Positions 1-8,878 of a DNA stretch of 64,000 bases are shown piece by piece; within the stretch, counting starts at the first letter, position 1, and each line of letters begins with the position of its first letter. This DNA is from Chitinophagaceae bacterium (GTDB lineage Bacteria; Bacteroidota; Bacteroidia; Chitinophagales; Chitinophagaceae). The position numbers and the translations under genes are program-made. The notes beneath the pieces were generated by a model, which did not search any database, was not told where the DNA came from, and was given only the letters and a program-made list of their open reading frames with translations. The stretch is taken from contig JAFKGQ010000003.1 of the NCBI GenBank assembly GCA_017307755.1, positions 310,001 through 374,000 of the forward strand. Reading direction: 5' to 3'.

Positions 1-1
1 A

Positions 2-292
2 CAGGAATATATACGACAAGTAACTGCCGGTCATACTGTTGAGGAAGTGGTCGTACAGTTTGACAAAAAGGTGGTAAAATATTTGCGGGAAGAGAAATAT
101 CTCAATGGATTCGTATCCGAGGAAGACCTGGGAGACGCCGTGCGCATGAAATTCATGACCTCCTCCGTCCATTATTTCGGTCACTGGCTACTTACCTACG
201 CCGACTGCGCCATGGTGGAATCCCCCATCGCCTTACAAAAGCTTATGAAAGAGCTGTCGGAAAGATTAATGGCCCGGCATGGCAACTACTGA
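2..292 (+). CDS. C-terminal end of a WYL-domain transcriptional regulator (partial)
   Basis: The reading frame is open from base 2, so the gene begins outside the window; only the last 96 residues are present. They fit the end of a WYL-domain regulator of the YafY type: a strand-rich segment followed by HWLLTYADCAMVESP and then a helix that ends the protein (ALQKLMKELSERL). In this family an N-terminal winged helix binds DNA and the WYL region senses a ligand; the DNA-binding part is not visible here. An internal GTG at 47 opens a shorter frame, but the continuity upstream argues against it as the start. Family assignment rests on the tail only and is moderate. Confidence 0.6.
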   Translation, partial: QEYIRQVTAGHTVEEVVVQFDKKVVKYLREEKYLNGFVSEEDLGDAVRMKFMTSSVHYFGHWLLTYADCAMVESPIALQKLMKELSERLMARHGNY

Positions 293-361
293 CATAGGGC
301 TGTCACTCCAAGGACGTTCTTTTGTAAAGGCTGATGACTGTGATTACAAAAAACTTTCTTT

Positions 362-976
362 ATGAGCCTGATCATTAAAAAATGTAAGAAAAAGACCTGT
401 GCTGTGTTCATCTTTGACGGGTTTGCCGACCAGGAGATAGCTCTTACGATGGCCTGGCTGGGGGGCAACAGCAGCGAGTTTGCCGTCGAAACCTTTTCGA
501 CCTATGGTCAGCCGGTGACCTCCATGAGCGGGATGAAGGTGATGCCGCATACCAGTCTGAAAATAATGGAGCTGGGCGATTTCGACCTCCTTTTGCTGCC
601 AGGAGGGGACAAGTGGAAGGAGGGGGACAACCTGGAAATATTCCCCCTGATACAGGCCACTGCCGGGAAGAAACCTATTGCCGCCATTAGCAGTGCTACC
701 CTGGCGCTGGCGGACCTTGGTCTGTTGGACGAGGTATCCCATACCAGCAATTTCCCCGGCTTTTTAAAGCACTATTGCCCTGATTATTCCGGAATGCATC
801 TCTACCAGGCCATACCTTGTGTCAATACAGGTGATCTTATCACCGCCAACGGAGTGGCTGTCATAGAATTCGCCTATGAGCTTCTCAGGACCTTCGGGGT
901 TTTTGATGACCAAAAAGCCCAGGAATGGAAAGAGCTATACCTCAGCAGTGGAGATGTAATGTCTTTTTTTGAGTAG
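362..976 (+). CDS. DJ-1/PfpI family protein lacking the nucleophilic cysteine
   Basis: 204 residues, the usual length of a single-domain DJ-1/PfpI protein. The fold markers are present: a first strand CAVFIFDGFADQE with the conserved acidic residue, DLLLLPGGD near residue 75, and the nucleophile elbow at 107-121 (AAISSATLALADLGL). In active members the elbow reads A-I-C-G-A; here the cysteine position (about residue 110) is serine, so protease, glyoxalase or deglycase activity of the usual kind is unlikely. A regulatory or binding role is possible. It sits between the WYL regulator (69 bp upstream) and an aldose epimerase, both on the same strand. Family call firm, function unknown. Confidence 0.8.
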   Translation: MSLIIKKCKKKTCAVFIFDGFADQEIALTMAWLGGNSSEFAVETFSTYGQPVTSMSGMKVMPHTSLKIMELGDFDLLLLPGGDKWKEGDNLEIFPLIQATAGKKPIAAISSATLALADLGLLDEVSHTSNFPGFLKHYCPDYSGMHLYQAIPCVNTGDLITANGVAVIEFAYELLRTFGVFDDQKAQEWKELYLSSGDVMSFFE

Positions 977-989
977 GAGGTCCTATATT

Positions 990-1004
990 GCGGTAATATA
1001 CCGC
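990..1004 (+). promoter_or_regulatory. Inverted repeat between Shine-Dalgarno-like site and aldose epimerase start
   Basis: GCGGTA-ATA-TACCGC forms a perfect 6-bp inverted repeat ending 5 bases before the ATG at 1009. The best ribosome-binding sequence (AGGAGG, about 976-980) lies on the far side; folding of the repeat would bring it to a normal distance from the start. This reading is inference; the repeat itself is plain in the sequence. Confidence 0.3.
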
Positions 1005-1008
1005 TGAT

Positions 1009-1971
1009 ATGATGAATTTTTCTATCTGTCATCTGGAAGAGAATGGTCTGCGTCTTGTGATCCTCAAAGAGGAAGCTACGGCAACCGAAGTGGCTCTCCT
1101 TCCTGACTATGGGGCTTCTTTACATGCTTTTAAGGTCCGGATGACTACGGGGAACGACCTGTTCAATGTGATTGATAATTACCACGATCTGGCCCAGGTG
1201 GAGAAAGAGATGGAGCAATCTTATAAAAGTCCCAAGCTCTCTCCTTTTCCTTGCCGGATCCGGGATGGTAAATATGAATTTGAAGGCAAACAATACCAGT
1301 TCCGCAAGCTCTTTAAAGACGGCAATGCCATCCATGGATTATTAGCGGGCAAGTCCTTTACCGTACTGGAGGAGGATATCAGCGAAGTTTCTGCTGCCCT
1401 CTCCATGGAATATTATTATGATAAAGAAGATGGTGGCTATCCTTTTAACTATGCCTGTGGTGTCAGGTATATATTGCACCCGGATAGTCTGCTGGAAGTC
1501 GTGACGACCGTCACCAACCTGGATGACCGGGTCATTCCCATCGCGGATGGCTGGCATCCCTATTTTCAACTGGGCGGCAGGATAGATGACTGGCACGTTC
1601 GATTCCATGCATCGGCCATTGTGGAATTTGATCAGCGACTCATTCCTACAGGTAAACTGCTGCAATATAACATATTCGACAATCCCCGTATGCTGGGGGA
1701 TACTTTCCTTGATAATTGTTTTATACTAAAACAGGAGCTTGTAAGCCCGGCTTGTGAGCTCTTTAACCCGGCAAATGGGCTGCGGGTATCTTTTTATCCG
1801 GACGCCAGCTATCCTTATCTCCAGATCTATACCCCTCCTACCAGGCAGAGCATTGCTGTGGAGAATCTCAGCGGAGCGCCGGACTGCTTCAATAATAAAA
1901 TGGGGCTCACCTTGCTGCCGCCCGGGCATTCACAAATATTTACAACCCGATATAAGGTCAGCGTTCAGTAA
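1009..1971 (+). CDS. Aldose 1-epimerase (galactose mutarotase family)
   Basis: 320 residues, normal for the family. It interconverts alpha and beta anomers of free hexoses, probably in the cytoplasm because no signal peptide is visible. The three catalytic landmarks are present: His109 in AIHGLLAG, His183 in GWHPYFQL, and Glu285 in VENLSGAP, which match the two histidines and the glutamate base of GalM proteins. Sequence style is that of the broader GalM/YihR-like group rather than classical GalM, so the preferred sugar cannot be named. A second ATG directly follows the first, so the start could be 1012. Neighbours do not form an obvious sugar operon. Confidence 0.85.
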   Translation: MMNFSICHLEENGLRLVILKEEATATEVALLPDYGASLHAFKVRMTTGNDLFNVIDNYHDLAQVEKEMEQSYKSPKLSPFPCRIRDGKYEFEGKQYQFRKLFKDGNAIHGLLAGKSFTVLEEDISEVSAALSMEYYYDKEDGGYPFNYACGVRYILHPDSLLEVVTTVTNLDDRVIPIADGWHPYFQLGGRIDDWHVRFHASAIVEFDQRLIPTGKLLQYNIFDNPRMLGDTFLDNCFILKQELVSPACELFNPANGLRVSFYPDASYPYLQIYTPPTRQSIAVENLSGAPDCFNNKMGLTLLPPGHSQIFTTRYKVSVQ

Positions 1972-2007
1972 ACGACTAATTTGCCAAAATATTAATATTT
2001 ACAATCA

Positions 2008-2766
2008 ATGAAATTCTTCAAGTACCTTTTCCCTTTATCCTTTGTGCTGTTGATGGCCGGATGTCTGGACATCGACGAAAAAGTGGATATAAAAAAGGAT
2101 GGCAGCGGCCAGATGGCCATGGACATGGATATGAGTCAGATGATCGAGATGCTGCAGACTTATATGGGGAAGGAGGAGCTGGCAAAAAAAGGGATGGATA
2201 AGATGGATACGACCCTCTTAATGAAGGACCTTATAGACACCGTCAAATCCCTCAGTCCCGAGAAAAAGGCCGCTTTGCGTAATGGCACCGTACATATAAA
2301 AATGGACCTCGATCAAAAGGTCTTCAAGACCCATATGCAATTCCCCTTTACCAGTTATAGCCAGCTGCAGACCTTATATAAGGCTATGAGCGATGGCTCG
2401 CTGGGCAGCACGAATCTCCTAGGTGGATTGGGAGGACAGGATGGACCTGGCGGCGGGAGTCCGGATATCAACCAATTCAACGGTATCTACGATTTCACTG
2501 TTAAGGATGGGGTTATGAGCAAGAAGCTGAACATGGAGAAGTGGAAGAATCTGACAAACGACCCCCAACTGGCCCAGATGAAACAGGCTGCCCAGATGGG
2601 AGTGGAAATATTGTACACCACTACGATCACGTTACCCCGGACGGTGAAAAAGGTGGACAATACGCTGGCCAAGCTGTCGGATGATAAAAAGACGGTGATG
2701 ATCAGGTACAATTTAGTGAATGTGTTCGAGCATCCCGAGCAGTTCGGGTATAACATCGAATATTGA
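2008..2766 (+). CDS. Met-rich lipoprotein of unknown function
   Basis: 252 residues beginning with a lipoprotein signal peptide: MKFFKYLFPLSFVLLMAGC, with the lipobox LMAGC placing the lipidated cysteine at residue 19. The mature part starts with a short charged segment and a stretch unusually rich in methionine (about residues 35-75: MAMDMDMSQM and following), then a Gly-rich linker (LLGGLGGQDGPGGG) and a strand-rich C-terminus. I do not recognise a family. The start is fixed by the signal peptide. It lies 36 bp after the epimerase and its stop lies 35 bp before the preferred nadB start, so the two may be co-transcribed, but no functional link is evident. Confidence 0.7.
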   Translation: MKFFKYLFPLSFVLLMAGCLDIDEKVDIKKDGSGQMAMDMDMSQMIEMLQTYMGKEELAKKGMDKMDTTLLMKDLIDTVKSLSPEKKAALRNGTVHIKMDLDQKVFKTHMQFPFTSYSQLQTLYKAMSDGSLGSTNLLGGLGGQDGPGGGSPDINQFNGIYDFTVKDGVMSKKLNMEKWKNLTNDPQLAQMKQAAQMGVEILYTTTITLPRTVKKVDNTLAKLSDDKKTVMIRYNLVNVFEHPEQFGYNIEY

Positions 2767-2801
2767 CGATAAATGACCTGCATGAGCTAACTTTACACCC
2801 T

Positions 2802-4400
2802 ATGATAAAAACAGATTTTCTGGTGATCGGCTCTGGTATAGCTGGTCTGAGCTATGCGTTAAAGATAGCCCAACATCATCCCGACAAACAGATACTGGTC
2901 ATTACAAAGACAAGGGCGGACGAAACCAATACAAAGTATGCACAGGGTGGGATTGCCGGGGTGACAGACCTGGAGAACGACAGTTTTGACAAGCATATAC
3001 AGGATACATTGATAGCCGGGGATGGCCTTTGCAATCCTCATACGGTGGAAATAGTCGTGAAGGAAGGCCCTGAGCGCATACAGGAGATCATTGACTGGGG
3101 GACCCGGTTTGACAAGGATCAGGAAGGAGAATTCAAGCTGGGAAAAGAAGGCGGACATTCCGAATTTCGTATCCTGCATCATAAGGATGTCACCGGTAAG
3201 GAGATCGAACGGGCGTTGCTGGAGACGGTAGGTAAACAGTCAAATATCACTATCATCAAACATTGGTTTGTCCTGGACCTGATCACCCAACACCACCTTG
3301 GATATCTCGTTACAAAATCCACACCCGACATCGAATGTTACGGAGTCTATGCGTTGGATCAGCATACCAACAAGATCGTAAAGATATTATCCCGCATCAC
3401 ATTACTGGCCACGGGCGGCAATGGCCAGGCCTACCGCAGCACCACCAACCCAAAGATCGCAACAGGCGATGGGGTAGCGATGGTTTACCGCGCCAAGGGT
3501 CGTATAGAGAATATGGAATTCATCCAGTTCCATCCCACTGCCTTGTATGAGCCGGGTGTCAGCCCTTCTTTTCTTATCACGGAGGCGGTGAGAGGAGATG
3601 GAGGCATTTTGCGAAATGGTCGCGACCAGGCCTTTATGGAAGATTATGATCCACGGAAGGATTTGGCGCCCCGCGACATAGTGGCGAGGGCCATCGACAG
3701 CGAGATGAAAAAAGCGGGTACGGAACACGTATACCTCGACTGTCGTCATATGGATCAGGAAAAATTCGTAGAGCATTTCCCTAATATCTACGAGAAATGT
3801 AAATCCATCGGCATCGACGTCGCACAACATATGATCCCGGTGGCCCCGGCAGCACATTACAGCTGTGGCGGCATCAAGGTAGACGAGTGGGGACGTACTT
3901 CCATCGGTAATCTCTATGCCTGCGGGGAATGTTCATCCACGGGCCTCCATGGATCCAACCGCCTCGCCAGCAACTCCCTGCTGGAAGCGCTGGTATTCGC
4001 CCATCGCTGTTACCTGGACTCTGTGGAAAGGGTAGCGGGCATCGACTTTAAGGAAAACATCCCAGACTGGAATGCAGAGGGAACGATGCAGCCCCGGGAG
4101 ATGATCCTGATAACACAAAGTCTGAAAGAGCTGCAGCTCCTGATGAGCGATTATGTGGGTATCGTCCGGACCAACATGCGTCTTCAGCGCGCCATGAAGA
4201 GACTGGATCTGTTGCATGAAGAGATAGAATCGTTGTATGAAACTACGGCAGTATCACCGCAATTATGTGAAGTAAGGAACCTGATCACCGTAGGTTATCT
4301 TATCGTTAAGGAAGCCTCCTTCCGCAAGGAGAGCCGGGGTCTTCATTATAATACAGACTATCCGGAGAAGAGCAATCTGATACAGAATATTGTGCTGTAA
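2802..4400 (+). CDS. nadB: L-aspartate oxidase
   Basis: Flavoenzyme oxidising L-aspartate to iminoaspartate, the first step of de novo NAD synthesis. The N-terminus carries the FAD-binding motif GSGIAGLSYALKIA; further conserved blocks are KYAQGGIAGV, the ATGGNGQAYRSTTNP segment, EFIQFHPTALY, and the HGSNRLASNSLLEALVFA block typical of the succinate dehydrogenase/aspartate oxidase flavoproteins. At 532 residues it matches the family length. The frame is open from a TTG at 2763 that would overlap the lipoprotein stop, but the ATG at 2802 starts directly before the flavin strand and is preferred. nadA and nadC are not in this window. Confidence 0.93.
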   Translation: MIKTDFLVIGSGIAGLSYALKIAQHHPDKQILVITKTRADETNTKYAQGGIAGVTDLENDSFDKHIQDTLIAGDGLCNPHTVEIVVKEGPERIQEIIDWGTRFDKDQEGEFKLGKEGGHSEFRILHHKDVTGKEIERALLETVGKQSNITIIKHWFVLDLITQHHLGYLVTKSTPDIECYGVYALDQHTNKIVKILSRITLLATGGNGQAYRSTTNPKIATGDGVAMVYRAKGRIENMEFIQFHPTALYEPGVSPSFLITEAVRGDGGILRNGRDQAFMEDYDPRKDLAPRDIVARAIDSEMKKAGTEHVYLDCRHMDQEKFVEHFPNIYEKCKSIGIDVAQHMIPVAPAAHYSCGGIKVDEWGRTSIGNLYACGECSSTGLHGSNRLASNSLLEALVFAHRCYLDSVERVAGIDFKENIPDWNAEGTMQPREMILITQSLKELQLLMSDYVGIVRTNMRLQRAMKRLDLLHEEIESLYETTAVSPQLCEVRNLITVGYLIVKEASFRKESRGLHYNTDYPEKSNLIQNIVL

Positions 4401-4417
4401 AATTTATAATTCCCCTT

Positions 4418-5161
4418 ATGCATACGGGCACCACTTCTATCTCCAGGGCTATGATCTTTGCTGCCGGGCTGGGCACGCGTTTCAAACCATGGACTGACAA
4501 TCATCCCAAGGCGCTGGCGCCCGTGAACGGTAAGTCTCTTTTACAACGGAATATCGAATATCTGCAGCAATACGGGATCCGGGATGTCATCATAAATGTG
4601 CATCATTTTGCGGATCAGATAGTCCATGCGCTTGACGCGAACAAGGGGTGGGGCAGCAGGATCACCATCAGCGATGAGACGGATGAGGTGTTGGAGACGG
4701 GAGGAGGGTTAAAGAAAGCGATGGGCTGGCTACAGGAGGCCCCTTTTGTCGCGATGAACGTGGATATATTGACGGACCTGGACCTGGGATCAATGATCCG
4801 TGATCATTTTCAACATCACCCGTTGGCTACGCTGGCGGTGACGGATAGGGAGACTTCCCGGTATTTTCTGTTCGATGGGGACAGCCGGCTACGCGGCTGG
4901 AGGAATGTGAGAACGGGCCAGGAAAGATGGGCGGGCACGTCTTCGGGAATGGCGCTTGCTGAGAAAGCTTTCAGCGGTGTCCATGTCATCGATCCGGCGC
5001 TTTTTCCCCTGATGAAGAAGGACGGGAAACTCTCCATCGTGGATGTCTATCTGGATGTGGCGGCGGAACATCCGGTGCGGGGCTTTGATCACAGCGGGTC
5101 CAGGTTGATAGATGTTGGCAAGCCGGAGTCCGTGGAACAGGCTGAAAAACTATTCACATGA
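4418..5161 (+). CDS. Sugar-1-phosphate nucleotidyltransferase (MurU/HddC-like)
   Basis: 247 residues with the nucleotidyltransferase signature at the N-terminus (AMIFAAGLGTRFKPWTDN, with the PKALAPVNGK lysine that follows), a VHHFADQI strand, the ETGGGLKKA segment and an MNVDILTDLD metal-binding region. Proteins of this size and pattern activate a sugar phosphate with UTP or another NTP; MurNAc-1-phosphate uridylyltransferase (MurU) and heptose guanylyltransferase are the nearest families I can name, and the substrate cannot be decided by eye. The stop overlaps the next start by four bases (ATGA at 5158), so the two are translationally coupled. It lies 17 bp after nadB. Confidence 0.75.
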   Translation: MHTGTTSISRAMIFAAGLGTRFKPWTDNHPKALAPVNGKSLLQRNIEYLQQYGIRDVIINVHHFADQIVHALDANKGWGSRITISDETDEVLETGGGLKKAMGWLQEAPFVAMNVDILTDLDLGSMIRDHFQHHPLATLAVTDRETSRYFLFDGDSRLRGWRNVRTGQERWAGTSSGMALAEKAFSGVHVIDPALFPLMKKDGKLSIVDVYLDVAAEHPVRGFDHSGSRLIDVGKPESVEQAEKLFT

Positions 5162-7578
5162 GGAAAATTTTTTTAATGACCTGCCTGGCAGGCCCCATCC
5201 TGGTGCAGTCGCAAGTGCGGTGGCCGGGCGCAGACACCAATTCCAGGGTCTTATTATCCAATGGTTGGAGCCTTACGCCAGCCGGCCATAGTCTTACATT
5301 GGGCGACCTTCCCTTGAATATTGCCGTCGCACCCACCGGGCGATGGGTAGCAGTCACCAACAACGGTCAAAGCACCCAGACCTTGCAACTCATCGATGCT
5401 GTCCGGGAAAAGGTGGTAGACAGTGTGATCATCCGCCGGAGCTGGCTGGGATTAAAATTCAGCGGCGACGGAAAATATCTGTATGCTTCGGGTGGCAATG
5501 ACAACTGTATCTGGAAATATAAGATAGAGGCTGAAAGTCAGCGGTTGTTGCTGGCTGACAGCTTTTTCCTTGGGAAGAAATGGCCGGAGAAGATCTCTCC
5601 CGCCGGATTTGACATCGACGATAAAAGACACCTGCTATATGTAGTAACCAGGGAGAACAACTCCCTGTACGTCGTGGATCTTTTTTCCAAAGCCATTGTA
5701 CAAAGATTTGAACTGGGTGGAGAAGGATACACCTGTAAACTTTCCGGTAACAGAAAAGAGCTTTATATCACCTGCTGGGGTTGTGACAAGGTGTTGATCT
5801 TCGACACAGAGCGAAGGGTTTTTGTCGGAGAGGTACCCGTGGGCGACAACCCAAACGATCTTTGTATCACCCGCAACGGACGCTGGCTGTTTGTAGCCAA
5901 TGCCAATGACAATTCCGTCTCGGTCATCGATCTGCGACAGCGGAAAGTTATCGAAACCCTGAATGCAGCTTTGTATGCGGGCGCGCCGCCCGGCTCGACG
6001 ACAAATGCACTGGCGCTTAGTACGGATGAAAAGACGCTGTATGTAGCTAATGCGGACAATAACTGCCTGGCAGTATTTGATGTCCACGAGCCGGGCGAAG
6101 GCAAGTCCAGGGGCTTTATCCCCGTGGGTTGGTATCCCACAGCCGTAAGAACGATAGGGAAAAACCTATGGGTTGCCAACGGAAAGGGATTTTCGTCCAT
6201 GGCCAATCCCGATGGACCCAGCCCCGTGAACAGAAGAGAGGAGGTCAACTACCAAAAAGGCGATCTGAAAAGATCAAGGACCGTACAATATATTGCGGGG
6301 TTGTTCAAAGGTACGATGAGTATCATCCCTGAGCCGGATGAACGGGAGCTGGGCGTCTATTCCCGTCAGGTATACCAGAATACGCCGTATACAAAGGAGG
6401 GTGAATTAACGGCTATGGGCTGGCCGGGTAATCCGGTGCCGATGAAAGTTGGCGATCCCTCTCCCATCAAGTATGTTTTCTATGTCATAAAAGAAAATCG
6501 CACGTATGACCAGGTATTGGGGGATATGAAAGAAGGGAATGGAGACAGTAGTCTGGTATTGTTTGGTGAGCGGGTTACTCCTAATCTGCATGCCCTGGCC
6601 CGGGAGTTTGTGTTGCTGGATAACTTCTATGTGGATGCGGAAGTAAGCGCGGACGGCCATAACTGGAGCATGGGGGCTTATGCGACGGATTACCTGGAAA
6701 AGACATGGCCTACGTATTATGGAGGGAGAGGTGGTTCTTATGACTCGGAAGGCAACCGGGAAATTGCCAATAATAAAGGTGGGTTTATCTGGGATCATTG
6801 TAAGCGAGCCGGCATCTCTTACAGGACGTATGGCGAGTTTGCGGATGACTATAAACCCAACATACAAACTTTAAAAGGGCATTATTGTCCTTATTATACG
6901 GGCTGGGACCTGAAAGTGAGGGATACTGTGCGTGTGAGCCAGTGGAAGAGGGATTTCGATTCGCTGCTGGCCGCGCAGGTATTGCCCCGGTTTAACACCG
7001 TCAGATTGGGGAATGATCATACGGAAGGGTTGAAAAAGGGAAGGCCTACACCTTTTGCTCATGTGGCCGACAATGACCTGGCGGTGGGTGAATTTATAGA
7101 ATATCTCAGTAAGAGTCCTATCTGGAAGGAGTGTGCTGTATTCATCCTGGAAGACGATGCGCAGAACGGTCCGGATCATGTGGATGCGCATCGCAGCCCG
7201 GTGTACCTGGCAGGAGGGTTTGTCAAACGGGGTTATGTGGATCATACGATGTATTCTACTACTTCGGTGCTCAGAACTATGGAGCTGATATTGGGGCTTC
7301 CGCCGATGACGCAGTATGATGCTGCGGCGACGCCGATGTGGAGATGTTTTTCAGATAGGGCGGATGCCACTGGTTTTCAAGCGCTGCCTGCGAATATAGA
7401 TCTCGGTGAAAAGAATGTGGCCTGGAATGAGATGGCGAAAAAGTCTGCCGGTCTTGATCTTACAAAGGAAGACAGGATACCCGACAATGAGTTCAACGAG
7501 ATACTCTGGAAGGGAATAAAGGGGATGGATGCAAAAATGCCGCCCTCGAGGAGAGCGGCATTTGTTCGATCTTTTTGA
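5158..7578 (+). CDS. Secreted YncE-type beta-propeller fused to a phosphoesterase domain
   Basis: 806 residues. A short signal peptide (MRKIFLMTCLAGPILVQSQ) is followed by a repeat-built propeller covering about residues 40-360, with blades ending in motifs such as YVVDLFSK, LFVANANDNSVSVIDL and LYVANADNNCLAVFDV. From about residue 437 a phosphoesterase domain begins (FYVIKENRTYDQVLGDM), with a metal-site region EDDAQNGPDHVDAHRSP near residue 665 and a typical SVLRTMELILGLPPMTQYD tail. This is the known bifunctional architecture of Bacteroidota YncE/alkaline phosphatase-like proteins; the likely role is hydrolysis of phosphoesters in the periplasm or outside. The pairing with the upstream nucleotidyltransferase is tight but unexplained. 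Confidence 0.85.
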   Translation: MRKIFLMTCLAGPILVQSQVRWPGADTNSRVLLSNGWSLTPAGHSLTLGDLPLNIAVAPTGRWVAVTNNGQSTQTLQLIDAVREKVVDSVIIRRSWLGLKFSGDGKYLYASGGNDNCIWKYKIEAESQRLLLADSFFLGKKWPEKISPAGFDIDDKRHLLYVVTRENNSLYVVDLFSKAIVQRFELGGEGYTCKLSGNRKELYITCWGCDKVLIFDTERRVFVGEVPVGDNPNDLCITRNGRWLFVANANDNSVSVIDLRQRKVIETLNAALYAGAPPGSTTNALALSTDEKTLYVANADNNCLAVFDVHEPGEGKSRGFIPVGWYPTAVRTIGKNLWVANGKGFSSMANPDGPSPVNRREEVNYQKGDLKRSRTVQYIAGLFKGTMSIIPEPDERELGVYSRQVYQNTPYTKEGELTAMGWPGNPVPMKVGDPSPIKYVFYVIKENRTYDQVLGDMKEGNGDSSLVLFGERVTPNLHALAREFVLLDNFYVDAEVSADGHNWSMGAYATDYLEKTWPTYYGGRGGSYDSEGNREIANNKGGFIWDHCKRAGISYRTYGEFADDYKPNIQTLKGHYCPYYTGWDLKVRDTVRVSQWKRDFDSLLAAQVLPRFNTVRLGNDHTEGLKKGRPTPFAHVADNDLAVGEFIEYLSKSPIWKECAVFILEDDAQNGPDHVDAHRSPVYLAGGFVKRGYVDHTMYSTTSVLRTMELILGLPPMTQYDAAATPMWRCFSDRADATGFQALPANIDLGEKNVAWNEMAKKSAGLDLTKEDRIPDNEFNEILWKGIKGMDAKMPPSRRAAFVRSF
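7535..7563 (-). terminator. Rho-independent terminator shared by converging genes
   Basis: AAATGCCGC and GCGGCATTT form a perfect 9-bp stem with an 11-base loop. Read leftwards it ends in a run of five T, so it fits best as the terminator of the minus-strand gene at 7582; it lies inside the last codons of the converging phosphoesterase gene, whose stop is only 3 bp from the other stop. Confidence 0.65.
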
Positions 7579-7581
7579 GTC

Positions 7582-8049
7582 TTACCAACGGTCGTGTTTA
7601 TACCATCCGCGGTGTTCACCCCTGTCGTGATCATAGTCCCTGTCGCGATCATACCTTCTGCGTTCAAACCTTTCACGGCTGAAACGTCCGTTGTCAAAAC
7701 AGTCTCTATAGTCCCTGTTGAAATAGGGGCGATAGTGTTCGTAATAGACCCGGTCGCGGTAGTGGCCGTTCCAAACAGGGTAGTTGTAATAAGCATACCC
7801 CGGGAACTCATTTTCATAGACAACGGTAGCGGGCGCCGGTGCATAAACATTCTGATCATAGCCATCCTGGCATACAGGGGCGGGATATTGTTGATAAACT
7901 ACAGTAGGAGGAGGGGGAGGTGCAACATACACCCTGCGGACAGGGAGGTTGAAACCTACATGAACGTATACCTGCGAGTAAGCGGTAGTGGCAAACAGGG
8001 TACCGGTGAGGATCGTGGCAAGTACAAATAGCTTTTTACTCACGTGCAT
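7582..8049 (-). CDS. Secreted Tyr/Arg/Asp-rich low-complexity protein
   Basis: 155 residues from the preferred ATG at 8049, where a clean signal peptide starts (MHVSKKLFVLATILTGTLFA, cleavage near AYSQ) and a purine-rich ribosome site precedes it. The mature protein has a run of five prolines, then a Tyr/Asn-rich middle and a tail packed with Arg, Asp, Tyr and His (RYDRDRDYDHDRG). Many Chitinophagaceae encode such secreted basic/acidic low-complexity proteins; no enzymatic motif is seen and the function is unknown. The frame is open up to an ATG at 8088, which would only add a hydrophilic extension before the signal peptide. Confidence 0.65.
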   Translation of the reverse strand: MHVSKKLFVLATILTGTLFATTAYSQVYVHVGFNLPVRRVYVAPPPPPTVVYQQYPAPVCQDGYDQNVYAPAPATVVYENEFPGYAYYNYPVWNGHYRDRVYYEHYRPYFNRDYRDCFDNGRFSRERFERRRYDRDRDYDHDRGEHRGWYKHDRW

Positions 8050-8242
8050 ATTTGTCTCTTTTTGGTGTTCGTGAATCTTCGATTTCATTTTCGTAGATTT
8101 TAATTGTTACCGGATGCTTTTCCAAGGTCAGTTGGGCATCCTTGTATCTTTGAACGAAAACGGTTTCGTAGATTTAATCCCCCACTGTTAAAGTTTCTGT
8201 AATAAATTGTTAAATGGTTGATAATGAAATTTTTGCAACAAA

Positions 8243-8836
8243 TCAGGCCTTATAACCTGTGACAGCGACACTGGTGATGGGATCGGTGTCCTTATAACGT
8301 ATGCGTATGTCTGTCAGGCCTGCCGCGAGATAGTCTTCTTCTATTTTCTCTACGTTTTCGCGGATGAGCTTTTCCTGCCGGGGCCATTGCGGCTGCAGGA
8401 TCATCACCAGCCGGCCGCCGCTTTTCAACAGACCGGCCAGGCGTATGAACTCCATCTGCGGGTCTTTCCAGGACATGTGGGCATTGGTGCCATAGATGGT
8501 ATGAAAATAATGGGCGGGATAGGGTAGCTCGTACAGGTTGCCTACGTGGAGCTGCAGCAGCTGTTGTTCGATGGCCCGCCGGTTTCTTTTGGAGGCGCGT
8601 TGATACATGGCGACGGAGCAGTCGATGCCTGCGATAAAGCCTGTCTTCAATTTTCTGGCTACTGCCTGGGTGATCCTTCCCTGTCCGTATCCTATTTCCA
8701 GCAAATGCTGATAAGGCAGGATATTCAATTGTTCCAATGTCCATTCGCTTGTGTGGGACTGTTGTACCGGGAGACAGCTGGTCAGCCGGGTGAGGCTGAC
8801 CGCTGGAAATGTATTGGTGATAAGATTAGCTGACAT
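8243..8836 (-). CDS. Class I SAM-dependent methyltransferase
   Basis: 197 residues with motif I as LLEIGYGQGRITQAVARKL (about residues 46-64), the acidic end of strand 2 as FIAGIDCSVAMYQRA, and a later hydrophobic strand GGRLVMILQPQWP. This is the core Rossmann-type methyltransferase of the UbiE/small-molecule kind; no signal or membrane segment. The substrate is unknown. It lies downstream of the ECF sigma factor and its membrane partner on the same strand, 42 bp after the latter, so it may be read from the same promoter. Confidence 0.8.
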   Translation of the reverse strand: MSANLITNTFPAVSLTRLTSCLPVQQSHTSEWTLEQLNILPYQHLLEIGYGQGRITQAVARKLKTGFIAGIDCSVAMYQRASKRNRRAIEQQLLQLHVGNLYELPYPAHYFHTIYGTNAHMSWKDPQMEFIRLAGLLKSGGRLVMILQPQWPRQEKLIRENVEKIEEDYLAAGLTDIRIRYKDTDPITSVAVTGYKA

Positions 8837-8878
8837 AAATGATCCTTAAGATAATGGTTGGTTTTGAGTAATGTTTTA

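Noticed and set aside
7594..8031. 145-codon plus-strand frame over the low-complexity gene
   Set aside because: The minus-strand protein has a proper signal peptide and ribosome site; the plus frame is a by-product of its biased codons.
8145..8152. Perfect TAnnTTTG (TATCTTTG) on the plus strand
   Set aside because: No TTG at proper spacing and no plus-strand gene downstream; it points into the antisense of the methyltransferase gene.
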